Part shown: positions 27,254-39,063 of the stretch, piece by piece
Layout: each line of letters starts with the position of its first letter
Numbering within the stretch: position 1 is the first letter of the stretch
Origin: Sediminimonas qiaohouensis DSM 21189
GTDB lineage: Bacteria; Pseudomonadota; Alphaproteobacteria; Rhodobacterales; Rhodobacteraceae
NCBI RefSeq assembly: GCF_000423645.1
Contig: NZ_AUIJ01000001.1
Coordinates: 310,001-374,000 of the forward strand
Length of the DNA: 64,000 bases
Direction: 5' to 3'
Program-made: the position numbers and the translations under genes
The notes under the pieces: generated by a model
Database searches by the model: none
Told to the model about the DNA's origin: nothing
The model's input: the letters and a program-made list of their open reading frames with translations, nothing else

Positions 27254-28930
27254 TCAGAACAGCCCTTCGATATCGCCATCAGCGTTCAGCTTGATCGCCT
27301 CCGCCGCGGGGCGCGATGGCAGGCCCGGCATGGTCATAATCTCGCCGCAGATCACCACGATAAACCCGGCCCCCGCCGAAAGGCGCACTTCGCGCACCGG
27401 CACCGAATGGCCCAGTGGCGCACCGCGCAGCGTCGGGTCGGTGCTGAACGAATATTGCGTCTTGGCCATGCAGACCGGCAGCTCGCCATATCCCGCCGCT
27501 TCCCATTCATGTAGCTGGTTGCGGATCTTGGCATCGGCCAGAACCTCGTCGGCGCGGTAGATCGACTTGGCGATGCGCTCGATCTTCTCAAACAGGGGCA
27601 TCTCATCGCGGTAGAGGGGCGCGAATTGCGACACACCCGATTCCGCGATCTCCGACACCCGCGTGGCAAGCTCCACCGTCCCTTCCGAGCCCTTCTCCCA
27701 GTGCTGGCACAAGATCGCCTCCGAACCCTGGGTCTCCGCATAGTCCTTGATCGCCTGCACCTCGGCGTCGGTATCGGTGACGAAATGGTTGATCGCCACC
27801 ACCACCGGCACGCCAAAGCTCTTGAGGTTTCCGATGTGCCGGCCAAGGTTGTCGCACCCGTCCTGGACCGCCTGCACGTTCTCGGGACCCAAATCGGCCT
27901 TGGCCACGCCGCCGTTCATCTTCATCGCGCGCACCGTCGCCACCAGCACCACGCAATCGGGCGCCAGACCGGCCTTGCGGCACTTGATGTTCATGAACTT
28001 CTCGGCGCCCAGGTCGGCGCCAAACCCCGCCTCGGTCACAACGTAATCGGCCAGCTTCAGCGCCGTCGTCGTCGCCGTGACCGAGTTACAGCCATGCGCG
28101 ATATTGGCAAACGGGCCGCCATGCACGAAGGCGGGGTTGTTCTCCAGCGTCTGCACCAGGTTGGGCTGCATCGCGTCCTTCAGAAGAACGGTCATCGCGC
28201 CATCGGCCTTAAGCTCGCGGCAGGTGATCGCGGTCTTGTCGCGGCGGTAGGCCACGATGATATCGCCCAAACGGTCCTGCAAATCCGCCAGGTCGCGCGC
28301 CAGGCACAGGATCGCCATCACCTCGGACGCGACCGTGATGTCAAACCCGGTCTGCCGCGGGAACCCGTTGGCAACGCCGCCCAGGCTGGTGACGGTGTCG
28401 CGCAGCGCCCTGTCGTTCATGTCCAGCACCCGGCGCCAGACGACGCGCCGCTCGTCTATGCCCAGATCGTTGCCCCAGTAGATATGGTTGTCGATCATCG
28501 CGCTCAGTAGGTTATGCGCGGTGGTGATGGCGTGAAAATCGCCGGTGAAATGCAGGTTCATGTCCTCCATCGGCACAACCTGCGCATATCCGCCGCCCGC
28601 GGCGCCGCCCTTCATGCCAAAGCACGGGCCCAATGATGCCTCTCGGATACACACCGCCGCGTTCTTGCCGATCCGGTTCAAACCGTCGCCTAGGCCCACG
28701 GTCGTCGTGGTCTTGCCCTCGCCCGCTGGCGTCGGGTTGATCGCGGTGACAAGGATCAGCTTGCCGTTCTCGTTGCCCTGCACCGAGTCGATGAAATCCT
28801 GGCTGACTTTGCCCTTGTCGTGGCCGTAAGGCAGCAGGTGCTCGGACGGAATTCCCAGCTTCTCGCCAACCTTCTGGATTGGCTGTTTGTGGGCGGCGCG
28901 GGCGATTTCGATATCGGTCTTGTGGCTCAT
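27254..28930 (-). CDS. fhs: Formate-tetrahydrofolate ligase
   Basis: 558 residues, normal family length. It makes 10-formyl-THF from formate, THF and ATP. The P-loop is [10 protein letters not shown] at residues 67-76; [25 protein letters not shown] and other family blocks are intact. ATG 28930 ([10 protein letters not shown]) is chosen because the family starts there and AGGGA lies upstream; the frame extends 13 codons further. First gene of the C1-folate group and so probably set by a promoter in 28931-29080. In Rhodobacterales these genes support oxidation of methyl groups from choline, glycine betaine or DMSP. Confidence 0.95.
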   Translation of the reverse strand: MSHKTDIEIARAAHKQPIQKVGEKLGIPSEHLLPYGHDKGKVSQDFIDSVQGNENGKLILVTAINPTPAGEGKTTTTVGLGDGLNRIGKNAAVCIREASLGPCFGMKGGAAGGGYAQVVPMEDMNLHFTGDFHAITTAHNLLSAMIDNHIYWGNDLGIDERRVVWRRVLDMNDRALRDTVTSLGGVANGFPRQTGFDITVASEVMAILCLARDLADLQDRLGDIIVAYRRDKTAITCRELKADGAMTVLLKDAMQPNLVQTLENNPAFVHGGPFANIAHGCNSVTATTTALKLADYVVTEAGFGADLGAEKFMNIKCRKAGLAPDCVVLVATVRAMKMNGGVAKADLGPENVQAVQDGCDNLGRHIGNLKSFGVPVVVAINHFVTDTDAEVQAIKDYAETQGSEAILCQHWEKGSEGTVELATRVSEIAESGVSQFAPLYRDEMPLFEKIERIAKSIYRADEVLADAKIRNQLHEWEAAGYGELPVCMAKTQYSFSTDPTLRGAPLGHSVPVREVRLSAGAGFIVVICGEIMTMPGLPSRPAAEAIKLNADGDIEGLF

Positions 28931-29080
28931 TGATGACTTCCCTGTATAGACGGCGGTAACCGTTTCCACCTCCGCCTATATAGATCGCCGCGCGGCGTTT
29001 AGGTCGCAAAATCGACATTTCCAGCCCCGCATGCGGCGGCGCAGACCTCCAGAAGTTTCTGATCGGAAAGATTCCGGGCC

Positions 29081-29662
29081 TCAGCCCGCGTTCCACGCCC
29101 TCTGGTCCGGCACGAACAGCCGTAGCGCATCACCCACCGCCAGCCGCCCTTCCCGCTCGACCCACGCGGTGACGCCCCGCCGCCCATCTGCCGCGCGCTT
29201 GAACGCGCGCCCCGCGCCGGGGGCGTCGGCCTCGATCACCGGGCCGGGCAGGTTGCAGGGGCGGTTTTGCATGTCAACCGTAACGGTCACCCCGCCCGGC
29301 CCCTGCAAGCGCGCCGAGGGCGGCACATGGCTGAAATCGGGGATGCCCTCGATTACCATCGACGCCCCCGCCCAGGCCGGATCGAACCGCGCCACGCCCA
29401 TCTCATTGGCGATCTCCTGCAACTCCTCCGCCGACAGGATCGTCATCTGTCGCACGTTTCGTATCTCTGTCCCCTTGGGATACAGATCCACAACCCGGCT
29501 GCACGACGGGCGGGTCAGCCCGCCATGCGCCTCCCCCGGCACCCCGCCATAGCTCAGCGCGACAGAGTCCTGCGGCACGGCCCGCAGGCTCTCTCCCCGG
29601 TCCGGCACATGGCCCAGCCACACCACCCGCGCGGTGAACTCGCTTTGTCTCAAGGCGGGCAT
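29081..29662 (-). CDS. MOSC-domain sulfurase-like protein
   Basis: 193 residues covering an N-terminal beta-barrel and a MOSC domain. The MOSC cysteine is in MQNRPCNLPG, and GGVPGEAHGGLTRPSC is a family segment. MOSC proteins carry sulfur on a cysteine or bind molybdenum cofactor, as in MoaD-type and YiiM-type proteins. ATG 29662 is preferred over the longer frame because AGGAG lies 5-9 bp upstream and the added residues are low-complexity. It stands alone; 150 bp separates it from fhs. Confidence 0.87.
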   Translation of the reverse strand: MPALRQSEFTARVVWLGHVPDRGESLRAVPQDSVALSYGGVPGEAHGGLTRPSCSRVVDLYPKGTEIRNVRQMTILSAEELQEIANEMGVARFDPAWAGASMVIEGIPDFSHVPPSARLQGPGGVTVTVDMQNRPCNLPGPVIEADAPGAGRAFKRAADGRRGVTAWVEREGRLAVGDALRLFVPDQRAWNAG

Positions 29663-29750
29663 GACATCTCCTATCCAAACGCCGATCCGCGCAGTCTCAC
29701 CGCCCCCGCCTCCAGCGTCAACACGAATGCCTCCACCCACACCAATGCAT

Positions 29751-29808
29751 CTTCTGGCCGAAAATATCCCGGGGTGAATTGGCCGCAGGCCAAGAGGGGC
29801 AGCGCCCC
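29751..29808 (+). repeat. Intergenic repeat element, copy B
   Basis: Begins CTTCTGGCC-GA-AAATATCCCGGGG, continues with TTGGCC-GCA-GGCCAA (29779-29793, perfect stem) and ends GGGGC-AGC-GCCCC (29796-29808). Head and tail match copy A at 24977-25033 in the same orientation. It lies upstream of the MOSC gene and downstream of ftsH. Confidence 0.6.
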
Positions 29809-29835
29809 TGCCTACCACCCCCAAAAAGCCCAAAG

Positions 29836-29870
29836 AAAAACCCCGGCCCTGCCATCACGCAGAGCCGGGG
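29836..29870 (-). terminator. Rho-independent terminator of ftsH
   Basis: A 12-bp stem (29841-29852 with 29859-29870, one mismatch) with a 6-base loop. On the minus strand it is followed by TTTTTC, the expected T-tract for the ftsH transcript. Confidence 0.85.
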
Positions 29871-29894
29871 CCCTTTTCATCATCGCAACCCGCG

Positions 29895-31817
<1,923 letters not shown>

Positions 31818-31906
31818 GGAAACTCTCCTCAAAATTCGGTTGAGGCGGCGTATCACGCCAACCCTTACATTAAAATAGAGATCAAACCGCTATCTTCAAT
31901 GCACAA

Positions 31907-33193
31907 TCAGTCCGGTAATAGCCCCGCGGCAAAGCTTCGCGTGTCCAGAACCGGCACCGCGCGCCACCCGTTCGCCCATCCCGCCACCGGCGCCGCCAGC
32001 AGGGTATCGCCCCGCCAGACCGCCGGCGCGGCCAGGATTGCCTCGCGCGCAAGGCCCGTCTTGCGCCATGCGTCGGGATCAGGGCACTGCGCCAGCCCCG
32101 CCTCGCCCAGTGCGGCCACTTGGGTCCCGGCAATATCCTTGTTATCCGCGTCCGGCGAGGGCTCCACCCGCCAACGCCGGTCCCATATGTCGCCCGGCGC
32201 GGCGCAAAGACCCGCAACCGCCGACGGCTCGCGCCCGATATGCACGGCCCCCTCGCGCACCGCGATCAGGCACCCCGCCAGCGTGCTGCGCCGCCCCTGT
32301 GCGATCGCCTCGCGCAGCCGGGCGATCGCGTCGCGGCGCGGTGCATGCGGCGCGGCGCCAACGTTGTGCAGCGCGTGGATCAACAGGCGCCGCGCGATCT
32401 CGGACGGCAATTGCTCCAGTGCGCTCGCGGTGATGCGCAGCTCGGCGGCCTCAACGGCGGCGCAATCCCGCGCCGCCTCTGCGGTGGCCGCGCGCAGCGC
32501 CGCGCGCGCCTCGGCCATGTTGCCCGCGACCCGCGCCAGCGCCTGCGCATCCACGCCCAACGGCGCCAGCGCCTCCAGCGCCCGACGCGCCTTGATCCTG
32601 TCATACCGCGGGTCTTCATTGCCCGGATCGTCGGCCCAATCCTGCCCCCGCGCCTCAAGCCAGCGTCGAAGCGCCGCACGCCGCAGCCCCAGCATCGGAC
32701 GCACCAGCGTCACACCGTCCAGGTCGCGCCGCACTGGCATCGCCGCCATTCCGTCCACGCCAGCGCCCCGCGCCAGCGCCATCAAAACCGTTTCCGCCTG
32801 ATCATCGCCGGTATGGCCCAGCGCCACCTGCCCGATCCCCCGCGCCAGCGCCCAGTCACGGATCAGCCGGTAGCGCGCCTGCCGCGCCGCGTCCTGCACG
32901 TTTCCCGTGCCGTCCCATCCGCGCCAATGCAGCGTGTCATGCGCAGCACCCAGCTGTGCCGCCAAAGCCGCCACCGCGCGCGCTTCATCGGCCGACTCGG
33001 GACGCAGGCCATGATCCACCGTTACCACGTGTAGCGAGACGCCTGCGCCCGGCGCCCAATCGGCCAGCATCCTCAGCAGGGCGACCGAATCGCTCCCGCC
33101 CGAGACCGCGACGCCCAGATGCGCGGGCGGCGCATCGCGGAAATGTGCGACCACCTGCGCGCCCGGATCGCCCCCATCGCTGCTGTCTGTCAC
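31907..33193 (-). CDS. tilS: tRNA(Ile)-lysidine synthetase
   Basis: 428 residues. The N-terminal PP-loop ATP pyrophosphatase motif SGGSDS is at 31-36, followed by VDHGLRPES and GHTGDDQAETVLM. It converts C34 of tRNA-Ile(CAU) to lysidine so that it reads AUA codons. The C-terminal part is Ala/Arg-rich. The start is a GTG at 33193 that overlaps the cpoB stop as GTGA; a GTG two codons upstream is the alternative. Position between cpoB and ftsH is the usual alphaproteobacterial order. Confidence 0.93.
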   Translation of the reverse strand: MTDSSDGGDPGAQVVAHFRDAPPAHLGVAVSGGSDSVALLRMLADWAPGAGVSLHVVTVDHGLRPESADEARAVAALAAQLGAAHDTLHWRGWDGTGNVQDAARQARYRLIRDWALARGIGQVALGHTGDDQAETVLMALARGAGVDGMAAMPVRRDLDGVTLVRPMLGLRRAALRRWLEARGQDWADDPGNEDPRYDRIKARRALEALAPLGVDAQALARVAGNMAEARAALRAATAEAARDCAAVEAAELRITASALEQLPSEIARRLLIHALHNVGAAPHAPRRDAIARLREAIAQGRRSTLAGCLIAVREGAVHIGREPSAVAGLCAAPGDIWDRRWRVEPSPDADNKDIAGTQVAALGEAGLAQCPDPDAWRKTGLAREAILAAPAVWRGDTLLAAPVAGWANGWRAVPVLDTRSFAAGLLPD

Positions 33194-34041
33194 ATGCACT
33201 CCAGCCGCGCCCGCTCGGCCTGCGCGCGGCTCACCACCTCGCTGGCGTTGGGGAACCGCGTGCCCACCTCGGACAACGTCACGCAGGCCTCATCGACCTT
33301 GCCAAGCTGACCCAGCGACCGGCCTAGCCGAAACAGCGCCTCTGGCGCCTGTTCTCCCGAGGGCGCCACGCTGAACGCCTCGAGGTACGCGCGCGCCGCG
33401 CCGGTGCGATCGCCCTGATCATCCAGCGCCACGCCCCGGCCCAGATGCGCGCCCGCCGCCAGCGGGCTGCGCGGGTAATCGTCCAGGAACCCCGCGAAGA
33501 GCTGCGCCGCACGCGCCGCATCGCCGTCCTCCAGCGCCTTGGTCGCTGCGTCGAAATCGGCCTGCTCGCCCACGGCCATCTCGGGCTGCGTGTCCGTGCC
33601 GGTGCCGACATCCGCGGGCGCCGCGCCGCCGCCACCGCCGGACGCATCCACACCGCCAAGGCTGGGCGTTTCACCCAGCGAGGCGATATCGCAATCGGCC
33701 TCCAACTCGCACAGTCGAAACTCCAGATCGCCGATCCGGTTGGTGCCGTCGCGCACCACCTTGTCGATGCGGTGCTCCAGGACCTCGGTCTGCTCGGTCA
33801 ACTGCTGCAACGCGCTTTCAATCGCGTTGACCCGCTCGATCGTGCTGCCGCCCTGCCCGGTGTTCACCGAGGGCGCGCCCGTCGTGGATAGCTCGCGCTT
33901 CAATCGCTGGATCTCGACGTTCAGCACCGTCAACTCCTGCCGGATATCGGCAAGGGTCTCGGCCTGCTGCTGAGCGTGCCCTGCCCCCGGAAACGCCAGC
34001 GCCAGCACAACCAGCACACCCGCCAAAACAGCCCGCAACAT
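33190..34041 (-). CDS. cpoB: Cell-division coordinator CpoB (YbgF)
   Basis: Periplasmic protein of 283 residues: a signal peptide (1-24, ending GHA), an N-terminal coiled coil (about 25-100, QELTVLNVEIQRLKREL), an acidic Gly-rich linker, then TPR repeats (about 160-275, DYPRSPLAAGAHLGRGVAL). It links Tol-Pal constriction to cell-wall synthesis in E. coli. ATG 34041 gives a standard signal peptide; the frame extends 12 codons upstream. It follows pal by 40 bp and overlaps tilS by four bases. Confidence 0.92.
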   Translation of the reverse strand: MLRAVLAGVLVVLALAFPGAGHAQQQAETLADIRQELTVLNVEIQRLKRELSTTGAPSVNTGQGGSTIERVNAIESALQQLTEQTEVLEHRIDKVVRDGTNRIGDLEFRLCELEADCDIASLGETPSLGGVDASGGGGGAAPADVGTGTDTQPEMAVGEQADFDAATKALEDGDAARAAQLFAGFLDDYPRSPLAAGAHLGRGVALDDQGDRTGAARAYLEAFSVAPSGEQAPEALFRLGRSLGQLGKVDEACVTLSEVGTRFPNASEVVSRAQAERARLECM

Positions 34042-34081
34042 GGCCTCGCCCCTTGTCCTCATACCCAGCAAATCCAAAGCC

Positions 34082-34582
34082 TCAGCCCGTCAACCCGGCC
34101 GAGATCACCGTCACCGCCCGGCGATTCTTGGCATAGCAGCTTTCTTCGCTGCAAATCTCGATCGGACGTTCCTTGCCATAGCTGACAACCTCAAGCCGCG
34201 AGGCCGCGACCCCGCGCGAAACCAGGTATTCATGCACCGCGTTAGCCCGCCGGGCGCCCAGAGCGAGGTTGTATTCGCGCGTGCCCTGCTCGTCCGCGTG
34301 GCCCTCGATGATAGCGTCGAAATCGCTGTTTTCCTGCAACCAGCGCGCCTGCTCGTTCAGGGTCGCCTTGGCGCTGGCCGTCAAGGTCGATTGATCCACC
34401 TCGAACAGCACCCGATCGCCGATAGCCTGCTGGAAATAAGCGGGCGATTGCGGGTTGTTCACATCCCCCGCGCCGGTGCCGTTCAACTCGACCGCATCAT
34501 CGCCGCCGAACCTGTTCGCGTTGGTGCACGCGCCCAGCGCCACCGCCGCGACCAGCAAAATCGCCTTGCTCGTAACTTTCAT
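34082..34582 (-). CDS. pal: Peptidoglycan-associated lipoprotein Pal
   Basis: 166 residues with a lipobox ending at Cys19 (VALGAC) and an OmpA-like domain (RVLFEVDQSTLTASAKATL; IIEGHADEQGTREYNLALG) that binds diaminopimelate in peptidoglycan and contacts TolB. The last residues include two cysteines in ICSEESCYAKNRR, as seen in alphaproteobacterial Pal. There are 115 bp between tolB and pal, enough for a separate promoter. Confidence 0.96.
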   Translation of the reverse strand: MKVTSKAILLVAAVALGACTNANRFGGDDAVELNGTGAGDVNNPQSPAYFQQAIGDRVLFEVDQSTLTASAKATLNEQARWLQENSDFDAIIEGHADEQGTREYNLALGARRANAVHEYLVSRGVAASRLEVVSYGKERPIEICSEESCYAKNRRAVTVISAGLTG

Positions 34583-34697
34583 GTCAAATGCCCCGCATTG
34601 CCTGTTTCATGTCGTCGCCTCTGATCTCACACCTGCCTGCCTCCGCTGGACCAGCAATACCACAGTGCCGGACGCAATGGAATCGCCCATCATCGCC

Positions 34698-36041
34698 TCA
34701 CTTGAGCAGCGGCGACCACGACGGATCGCTCGCCCCCGTGTCGGTGCGCACCCGCTTGAGGTTCCGCCCCGTGATATCCACCGAATAAAGGCTCGCCTGC
34801 CCACCCGCGCCCTGCGTCTCGCGGGTGAACATGATCACCCGCCCGTTGGGCGACCACGTCGGCCCCTCGTCCAGGAATGAAGCCGTCAACAGCCGCTCTT
34901 CGCTGCCATCCAGACGCATCACCCCGATATGGAACCGGCCCTTGGATTGCTTGGTAAACGCCACCAGATCGCCGCGCGGCGACCATACCGGCGTGCCATA
35001 GCGCCCTTTGCCAAAGCTGATCCGTTCGGGCGTGCCGCCGTCCACCGGCATGACATAGAGCTGCTGGTTGCCGCTGCGGTCGCTCTCGAACACGATGCGG
35101 CTGCCATCGGGGCTGAAGCTCGGCGCCGTCTCGATGCTGGGCGAGCTGGTCAGGCGCGTCGTCTGGCCGCTCTCGATATTGAGGGTGTAGATATCCGTGT
35201 TGCCCCCGCGCGTCAGCGAATACACCACCGTGCGCCCATCGGGCGCGAAGCGGGGGGCAAAGCTCATGCTGCCTGGCTGTTCCTCAAGCGCGCGCAATTG
35301 CATGCTGCCGGTGTCCAGCAGGTAGATGCGCGGAAATCCGCTGCGATAGCTGGTAAACAGGATGCGCTGCCCGTCGGGCGAGAACCGGGGCGCCAGAACG
35401 ATGCTGCTGCCCTCGGTCAGGTACTGCATGTTGGCGCCGTCGTAATCCATGATCGCCAGCCGCTTTTGGCGGTCGTTCTTGGGCCCGGTTTCGGCCACGA
35501 ACGCGACCCGGCTGTCGAAATACGGGCCCTCGCCGGTGATCCGGCTATAGACTGCGTCGGCCACCTTGTGCGCCATCCGCCGCCAGCCCTGCGTCGTGCC
35601 CGCAAACCGCAGGCCCTCGCCCAATTCCTGTCCCGCGAACACGTCATAAAGGCGGAACTTGACGACCAGACCGCCGTTTCCGTCCATTTCAACCGCCCCC
35701 GAGATCAGCGCCTGCGCGTTGATCGCCTTCCAGTCGGCGAACTGCACCGGGCTGGAAAAGCTGGTGATCGGGCTGATGAACGCCTCGCGCGGAATTTCCC
35801 GGAACAGCCCCGTGCCGCTCAGATCGTCCGCGACCACCCGCGCGATCCGGCTGGCCCAGTCCTGCGCCGCGCCGCCTTGCGCCACGAAATCGGGCACCGC
35901 GACCGGCATCGGCTCGATCACGCCTTCGGTGATCTCGATCCTGAGCGGGCCGCGCTCGCTGTCTTGTGCCGCGGCCGGTCCTGCCGCGCCCAGCATCACC
36001 GCGGCCACCGCCGCTACGAGGGTCATGAAACCTGTCATCAT
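34698..36041 (-). CDS. tolB: Periplasmic Tol-Pal protein TolB
   Basis: 447 residues: signal peptide 1-26 (GAAGPAAAQ), the TolB N-terminal domain (about 30-160), then a beta-propeller built from repeats with SPDG motifs ([35 protein letters not shown]). It moves between TolA and Pal during constriction. The ATG overlaps the tolA stop as ATGA, giving translational coupling. Two tandem ATG codons begin the gene. Confidence 0.95.
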   Translation of the reverse strand: MMTGFMTLVAAVAAVMLGAAGPAAAQDSERGPLRIEITEGVIEPMPVAVPDFVAQGGAAQDWASRIARVVADDLSGTGLFREIPREAFISPITSFSSPVQFADWKAINAQALISGAVEMDGNGGLVVKFRLYDVFAGQELGEGLRFAGTTQGWRRMAHKVADAVYSRITGEGPYFDSRVAFVAETGPKNDRQKRLAIMDYDGANMQYLTEGSSIVLAPRFSPDGQRILFTSYRSGFPRIYLLDTGSMQLRALEEQPGSMSFAPRFAPDGRTVVYSLTRGGNTDIYTLNIESGQTTRLTSSPSIETAPSFSPDGSRIVFESDRSGNQQLYVMPVDGGTPERISFGKGRYGTPVWSPRGDLVAFTKQSKGRFHIGVMRLDGSEERLLTASFLDEGPTWSPNGRVIMFTRETQGAGGQASLYSVDITGRNLKRVRTDTGASDPSWSPLLK

Positions 36042-37153
36042 TTGATCCTCATGTTCTCCGGGTTGAATGTCATCTCAATATCTTGCCAACGCTCGTATTT
36101 TTCCTCGGGCAGATCGAACCCGTTCGCCCCGCACCGTATGATCGCGCGGCGGGCGGCCTCGAACGCCTGCCGAGCCGCCGCGTCGCTCCCGCCCTCGGAC
36201 CCGATCAACCGGATCGAGCCGGTGTCGGGACGCCCGTCGCGTTCCATCGACACGCCCACGATCACAGTGGTCGCCAGCGCCGCCGATGACAAGGACCCGA
36301 CGTTCCAACAGCGTTGAACCGCCACCCGCAGCGCGTCCCGCTCGCCCTGGCTCAGGGGCGGGCCGGCGGGGGCGGCGCTTTGCGGGGCGGCGGTCTCTTC
36401 TTCCTCGCCCAGCGCCTCTTCTAGCGCCGAATTGATCGCAGCCGTGTCTGTTTTATCGTTTTCTTTCGGTGGTTTAGGTTTTTGTCCCACAGTGGAACGC
36501 TTGGGCCGCGCCTGCGGCCTGAGCGACGCCGTCGGCGCCGCCGCCGGCTCTTCCTCGGCCTCGGTCACGATCTCCGTCGCCGCCTCTTCGGGGGCGGTGG
36601 CCTCCTGCGGCTCGGCCGGCGTCTCGGCCCCTTCCTCGGGCACCTGCTCCTCCTGGCGGACCTCGTCCACCTTCGAATCCGGCTCCGGCGGCGCCACCGG
36701 CTCGGGTGCCACCCTCGGTGCCTTCTTCGGGGCCGGCTGGTCCGATTCCTCAGGGATCAGCGCGGCGCTTTCGCTGGGCGCAGGGGCCATCTCGGGCGGG
36801 GTATCCTCGGCGTCCGTCGGCTCCGGCGGGCGTATCTCGCTCACATCGGGGGCCTCGTCCGGATCGCTGGCCTGCGCGGCCTCCGGATCGCTGCTGTCGG
36901 GGGGCTCTTCGGTGGGCGTGGCGGGGATTTCGGGCGGTTCCTCGGCGGTCTCGGGCGGGCTTGGCGCGACCGCCTCGGTGCTCGCCTCGGGGGCCGTTTC
37001 GGGGGCCGTCAGCGCGGCGTATTCCTCGGCCGTGATGACCGACACCTCGCTCACCTCGAACGGCTCCGGCGCGGGGGCGAAATTTCCGCCCCACAGCAGC
37101 CAGCCGATCAGGCCCAGATGGCCCGCGCCCGAAATATAGTGCCCGACATGCAT
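36038..37153 (-). CDS. tolA: Tol-Pal protein TolA
   Basis: 371 residues: one N-terminal membrane helix ([16 protein letters not shown]), a long middle part (about 30-265) rich in Glu, Pro, Ala and Ser, and a C-terminal TolA/TonB-like domain ([36 protein letters not shown]) with two cysteines. In E. coli the middle is a Lys/Ala helix; here it is acidic and Pro-rich, probably extended and disordered. It spans the periplasm and transmits TolQR force to TolB/Pal. It is 6 bp from tolR. Confidence 0.9.
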   Translation of the reverse strand: MHVGHYISGAGHLGLIGWLLWGGNFAPAPEPFEVSEVSVITAEEYAALTAPETAPEASTEAVAPSPPETAEEPPEIPATPTEEPPDSSDPEAAQASDPDEAPDVSEIRPPEPTDAEDTPPEMAPAPSESAALIPEESDQPAPKKAPRVAPEPVAPPEPDSKVDEVRQEEQVPEEGAETPAEPQEATAPEEAATEIVTEAEEEPAAAPTASLRPQARPKRSTVGQKPKPPKENDKTDTAAINSALEEALGEEEETAAPQSAAPAGPPLSQGERDALRVAVQRCWNVGSLSSAALATTVIVGVSMERDGRPDTGSIRLIGSEGGSDAAARQAFEAARRAIIRCGANGFDLPEEKYERWQDIEMTFNPENMRIK

Positions 37154-37159
37154 GTGTCC

Positions 37160-37630
37160 TCAGGTGTCCGGCTCGTTCAAGGCCGGCCCGCCCGTGTCGG
37201 TGACCAGCCCGATATTCTGGAATCCCCCGCGATTGAGCGCGCCCATCACCTCCATCACCCGCGAATAGGGCACCGCCCCGTCAGCACGCAGATAGACCCG
37301 CGCGCTGTCCCGCTCGGCCGCAATCGCCGTGAGGCGCCCCACCAGCCGATCGCGCGGAACCGGGGTTTTCTGAATCAAGACCTCGCCTTCCCCCGTCAGG
37401 GTCACGGTCAGGGGCTCCTCCTGCTCGCCCGGCAGCGCGTTCGCCGCAGTCTTCGGCAGCTCCACAGGCACCCCCACCGTCATCAGCGGCGCCGCCACCA
37501 TGAAGATGATCAGTAGAACCAGCATCACGTCCACGAAGGGCGTAACGTTGATCTCGGACATCGGACGCGCCCGCCCCCTGCGGCGCCGGCGGCCCGTGGC
37601 CTTCTCACTCTGGATACCGCCCGCCCCCAT
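37160..37630 (-). CDS. tolR: Tol-Pal motor protein TolR
   Basis: 156 residues of the ExbD/TolR family: an Arg-rich cytosolic tail (RRRRRGRARP), one membrane helix with the proton-carrying aspartate Asp34 (TPFVDVMLVLLIIFM), and a periplasmic domain. It forms the proton-driven motor with TolQ. tolQ stops 3 bp upstream of its start. Confidence 0.95.
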   Translation of the reverse strand: MGAGGIQSEKATGRRRRRGRARPMSEINVTPFVDVMLVLLIIFMVAAPLMTVGVPVELPKTAANALPGEQEEPLTVTLTGEGEVLIQKTPVPRDRLVGRLTAIAAERDSARVYLRADGAVPYSRVMEVMGALNRGGFQNIGLVTDTGGPALNEPDT

Positions 37631-37633
37631 GGC

Positions 37634-38329
37634 TCAGCTATCCAGCTGGCGGCTGAGGATGGTGGCGAATTCATCGGAAAACGCCTCGTATCCCGACAGG
37701 ATCCGGTCACTGTCGGCGCTCAGCTTGTTATAGAATACCACCGCCGGTATCGCCGCCAGCAGGCCCAGCCCGGTCGCCAGCAACGCCTCGGCGATTCCCG
37801 GCGCGACCACCGCGAGGTTGGTATTTTGCTGCTCCGCGATGCCGATGAAGGCGTGCATGATGCCCCACACCGTGCCGAACAGCCCCACGAACGGCGCGGT
37901 CGAGCCGATCGAGGCCAGCACCGGCAGCCCGGTCTGAAGCGCCTCGGATTCCTTGCTGATGGCCACGTCCATGGATCGCTCGATCCGCGATTGCGCGCCC
38001 GCGATCAGCGCCCCGTCGGTGCGATGCGAGCGCCGCCATTCGATCATCCCGGCGGCGAACACCCGTTCGGACCTCCCGGCCGGATCGACGCCGATCTGCT
38101 CGAATAACTCGTCCAGCGGCTCGCCCGACCAGAACGCCCTGTCGAACGCGTCTGCCTCGGCCCGCGCCTTGCGATACGAGATCAGCTTTTGCACGATGAT
38201 CGACCACGACCAGAACGAGGCCGCAATCAACAGGATCATCACCAGTTTAACGGTAAAAGTGGCGCGCGCGAACAGCGCCCACAAGGAGAAATCCATCTCC
38301 TGCGCCAATGCGAGGGTTTCAGCTTCCAT
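37634..38329 (-). CDS. tolQ: Tol-Pal motor protein TolQ
   Basis: 231 residues of the ExbB/TolQ/MotA family with three membrane helices (about 15-40, 140-160, 170-200) and the conserved GLFGTVWGIMHAF and APGIAEALLATGLGLLAAIPA. Start: ATG 38329 (MEAETLALAQEMDF) matches the usual N-terminus, while ATG 38365 would add 12 charged residues; both have weak ribosome sites. It heads the tolQRAB unit; ybgC lies 196 bp upstream. Confidence 0.94.
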   Translation of the reverse strand: MEAETLALAQEMDFSLWALFARATFTVKLVMILLIAASFWSWSIIVQKLISYRKARAEADAFDRAFWSGEPLDELFEQIGVDPAGRSERVFAAGMIEWRRSHRTDGALIAGAQSRIERSMDVAISKESEALQTGLPVLASIGSTAPFVGLFGTVWGIMHAFIGIAEQQNTNLAVVAPGIAEALLATGLGLLAAIPAVVFYNKLSADSDRILSGYEAFSDEFATILSRQLDS

Positions 38330-38525
38330 TTGCCTGCTCTCTGCTCGGGCCTTGTCTGCGGCCATTTGCCCGCAAACTAGCCGATATCCAAGCCAAAAGC
38401 CAACACATCCGCGTGATCTTGCCCATGACGGCGCCCACCGCGCGGCGCGCGCACGCTATCAGTTGGGTAAAGCCCTGATTTTGCGCACGCGTACCTGCTT
38501 GCGCCCTGCCCTGCCGCCGCGTGGA

Positions 38526-38912
38526 TCAGTGCAGCCCCCGGCGGATATTTGCCGGTAGCCGCACCGCCTGGCCGCCTTCGCTGATCGCCACGACGGTGAC
38601 CAGCGCCTGAAACAACAAATCGGTGCCGCGCCATACCTTCTGATCCATAACCAGCCGCGCCGCCGTGACCTGCACGGTTTCCGTCGCGACGATCAACTCG
38701 TCGTCCAGACGCGCCGGCGCAAGATAATCCGCCTCGACCCGCCGCACGGCAAAGACGATGCCATCATCCTTCATCCGGTTCTGATCGATGCCAAGCCCGC
38801 GCACCCAGTCGCTGCGTGCGCGCTCGATATAACGCAGGTAGTTCGCGTAATAGACGATCCCCGCCATATCTGTGTCCTCGTAATAGACACGGACGGGCAA
38901 GCGATGTGTCAT
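38526..38912 (-). CDS. ybgC: Tol-Pal-associated acyl-CoA thioesterase YbgC
   Basis: Hot-dog thioesterase of 128 residues with the YbgC signature YYEDTDMAGIVYYANYLRYI; the Asp of EDTD is catalytic. E. coli YbgC acts on short-chain or acyl-ACP-linked acyl-CoA and associates with phospholipid enzymes. ATG 38912 has GAGGACAG upstream; an ATG five codons earlier is possible. It leads the tol operon, the usual arrangement. Confidence 0.93.
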   Translation of the reverse strand: MTHRLPVRVYYEDTDMAGIVYYANYLRYIERARSDWVRGLGIDQNRMKDDGIVFAVRRVEADYLAPARLDDELIVATETVQVTAARLVMDQKVWRGTDLLFQALVTVVAISEGGQAVRLPANIRRGLH

Positions 38913-39001
38913 GGCGGCTGTCCTCATGAGCGATATTGCCAGCGCAGATTACTGCCCACCCCTCGGAGTGCAAACGGTTTTCGCCCTGCCCCACGACGCC
39001 A

Positions 39002-39033
39002 CAGGCCGGACGGGGATCATCCCGCCCGGCCTG
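39002..39033 (-). terminator. Hairpin downstream of TRAP large permease
   Basis: A stem from CAGGCCGG to CCGGCCTG, extended inward with one mismatch and an ATCA-type loop. It lies 31-62 bp past the dctM stop. No T-tract follows on the minus strand, so it may only stabilise the RNA end. Confidence 0.5.
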
Positions 39034-39063
39034 CTATCATTGCTCCGCTATGGCAGCGCCCCG

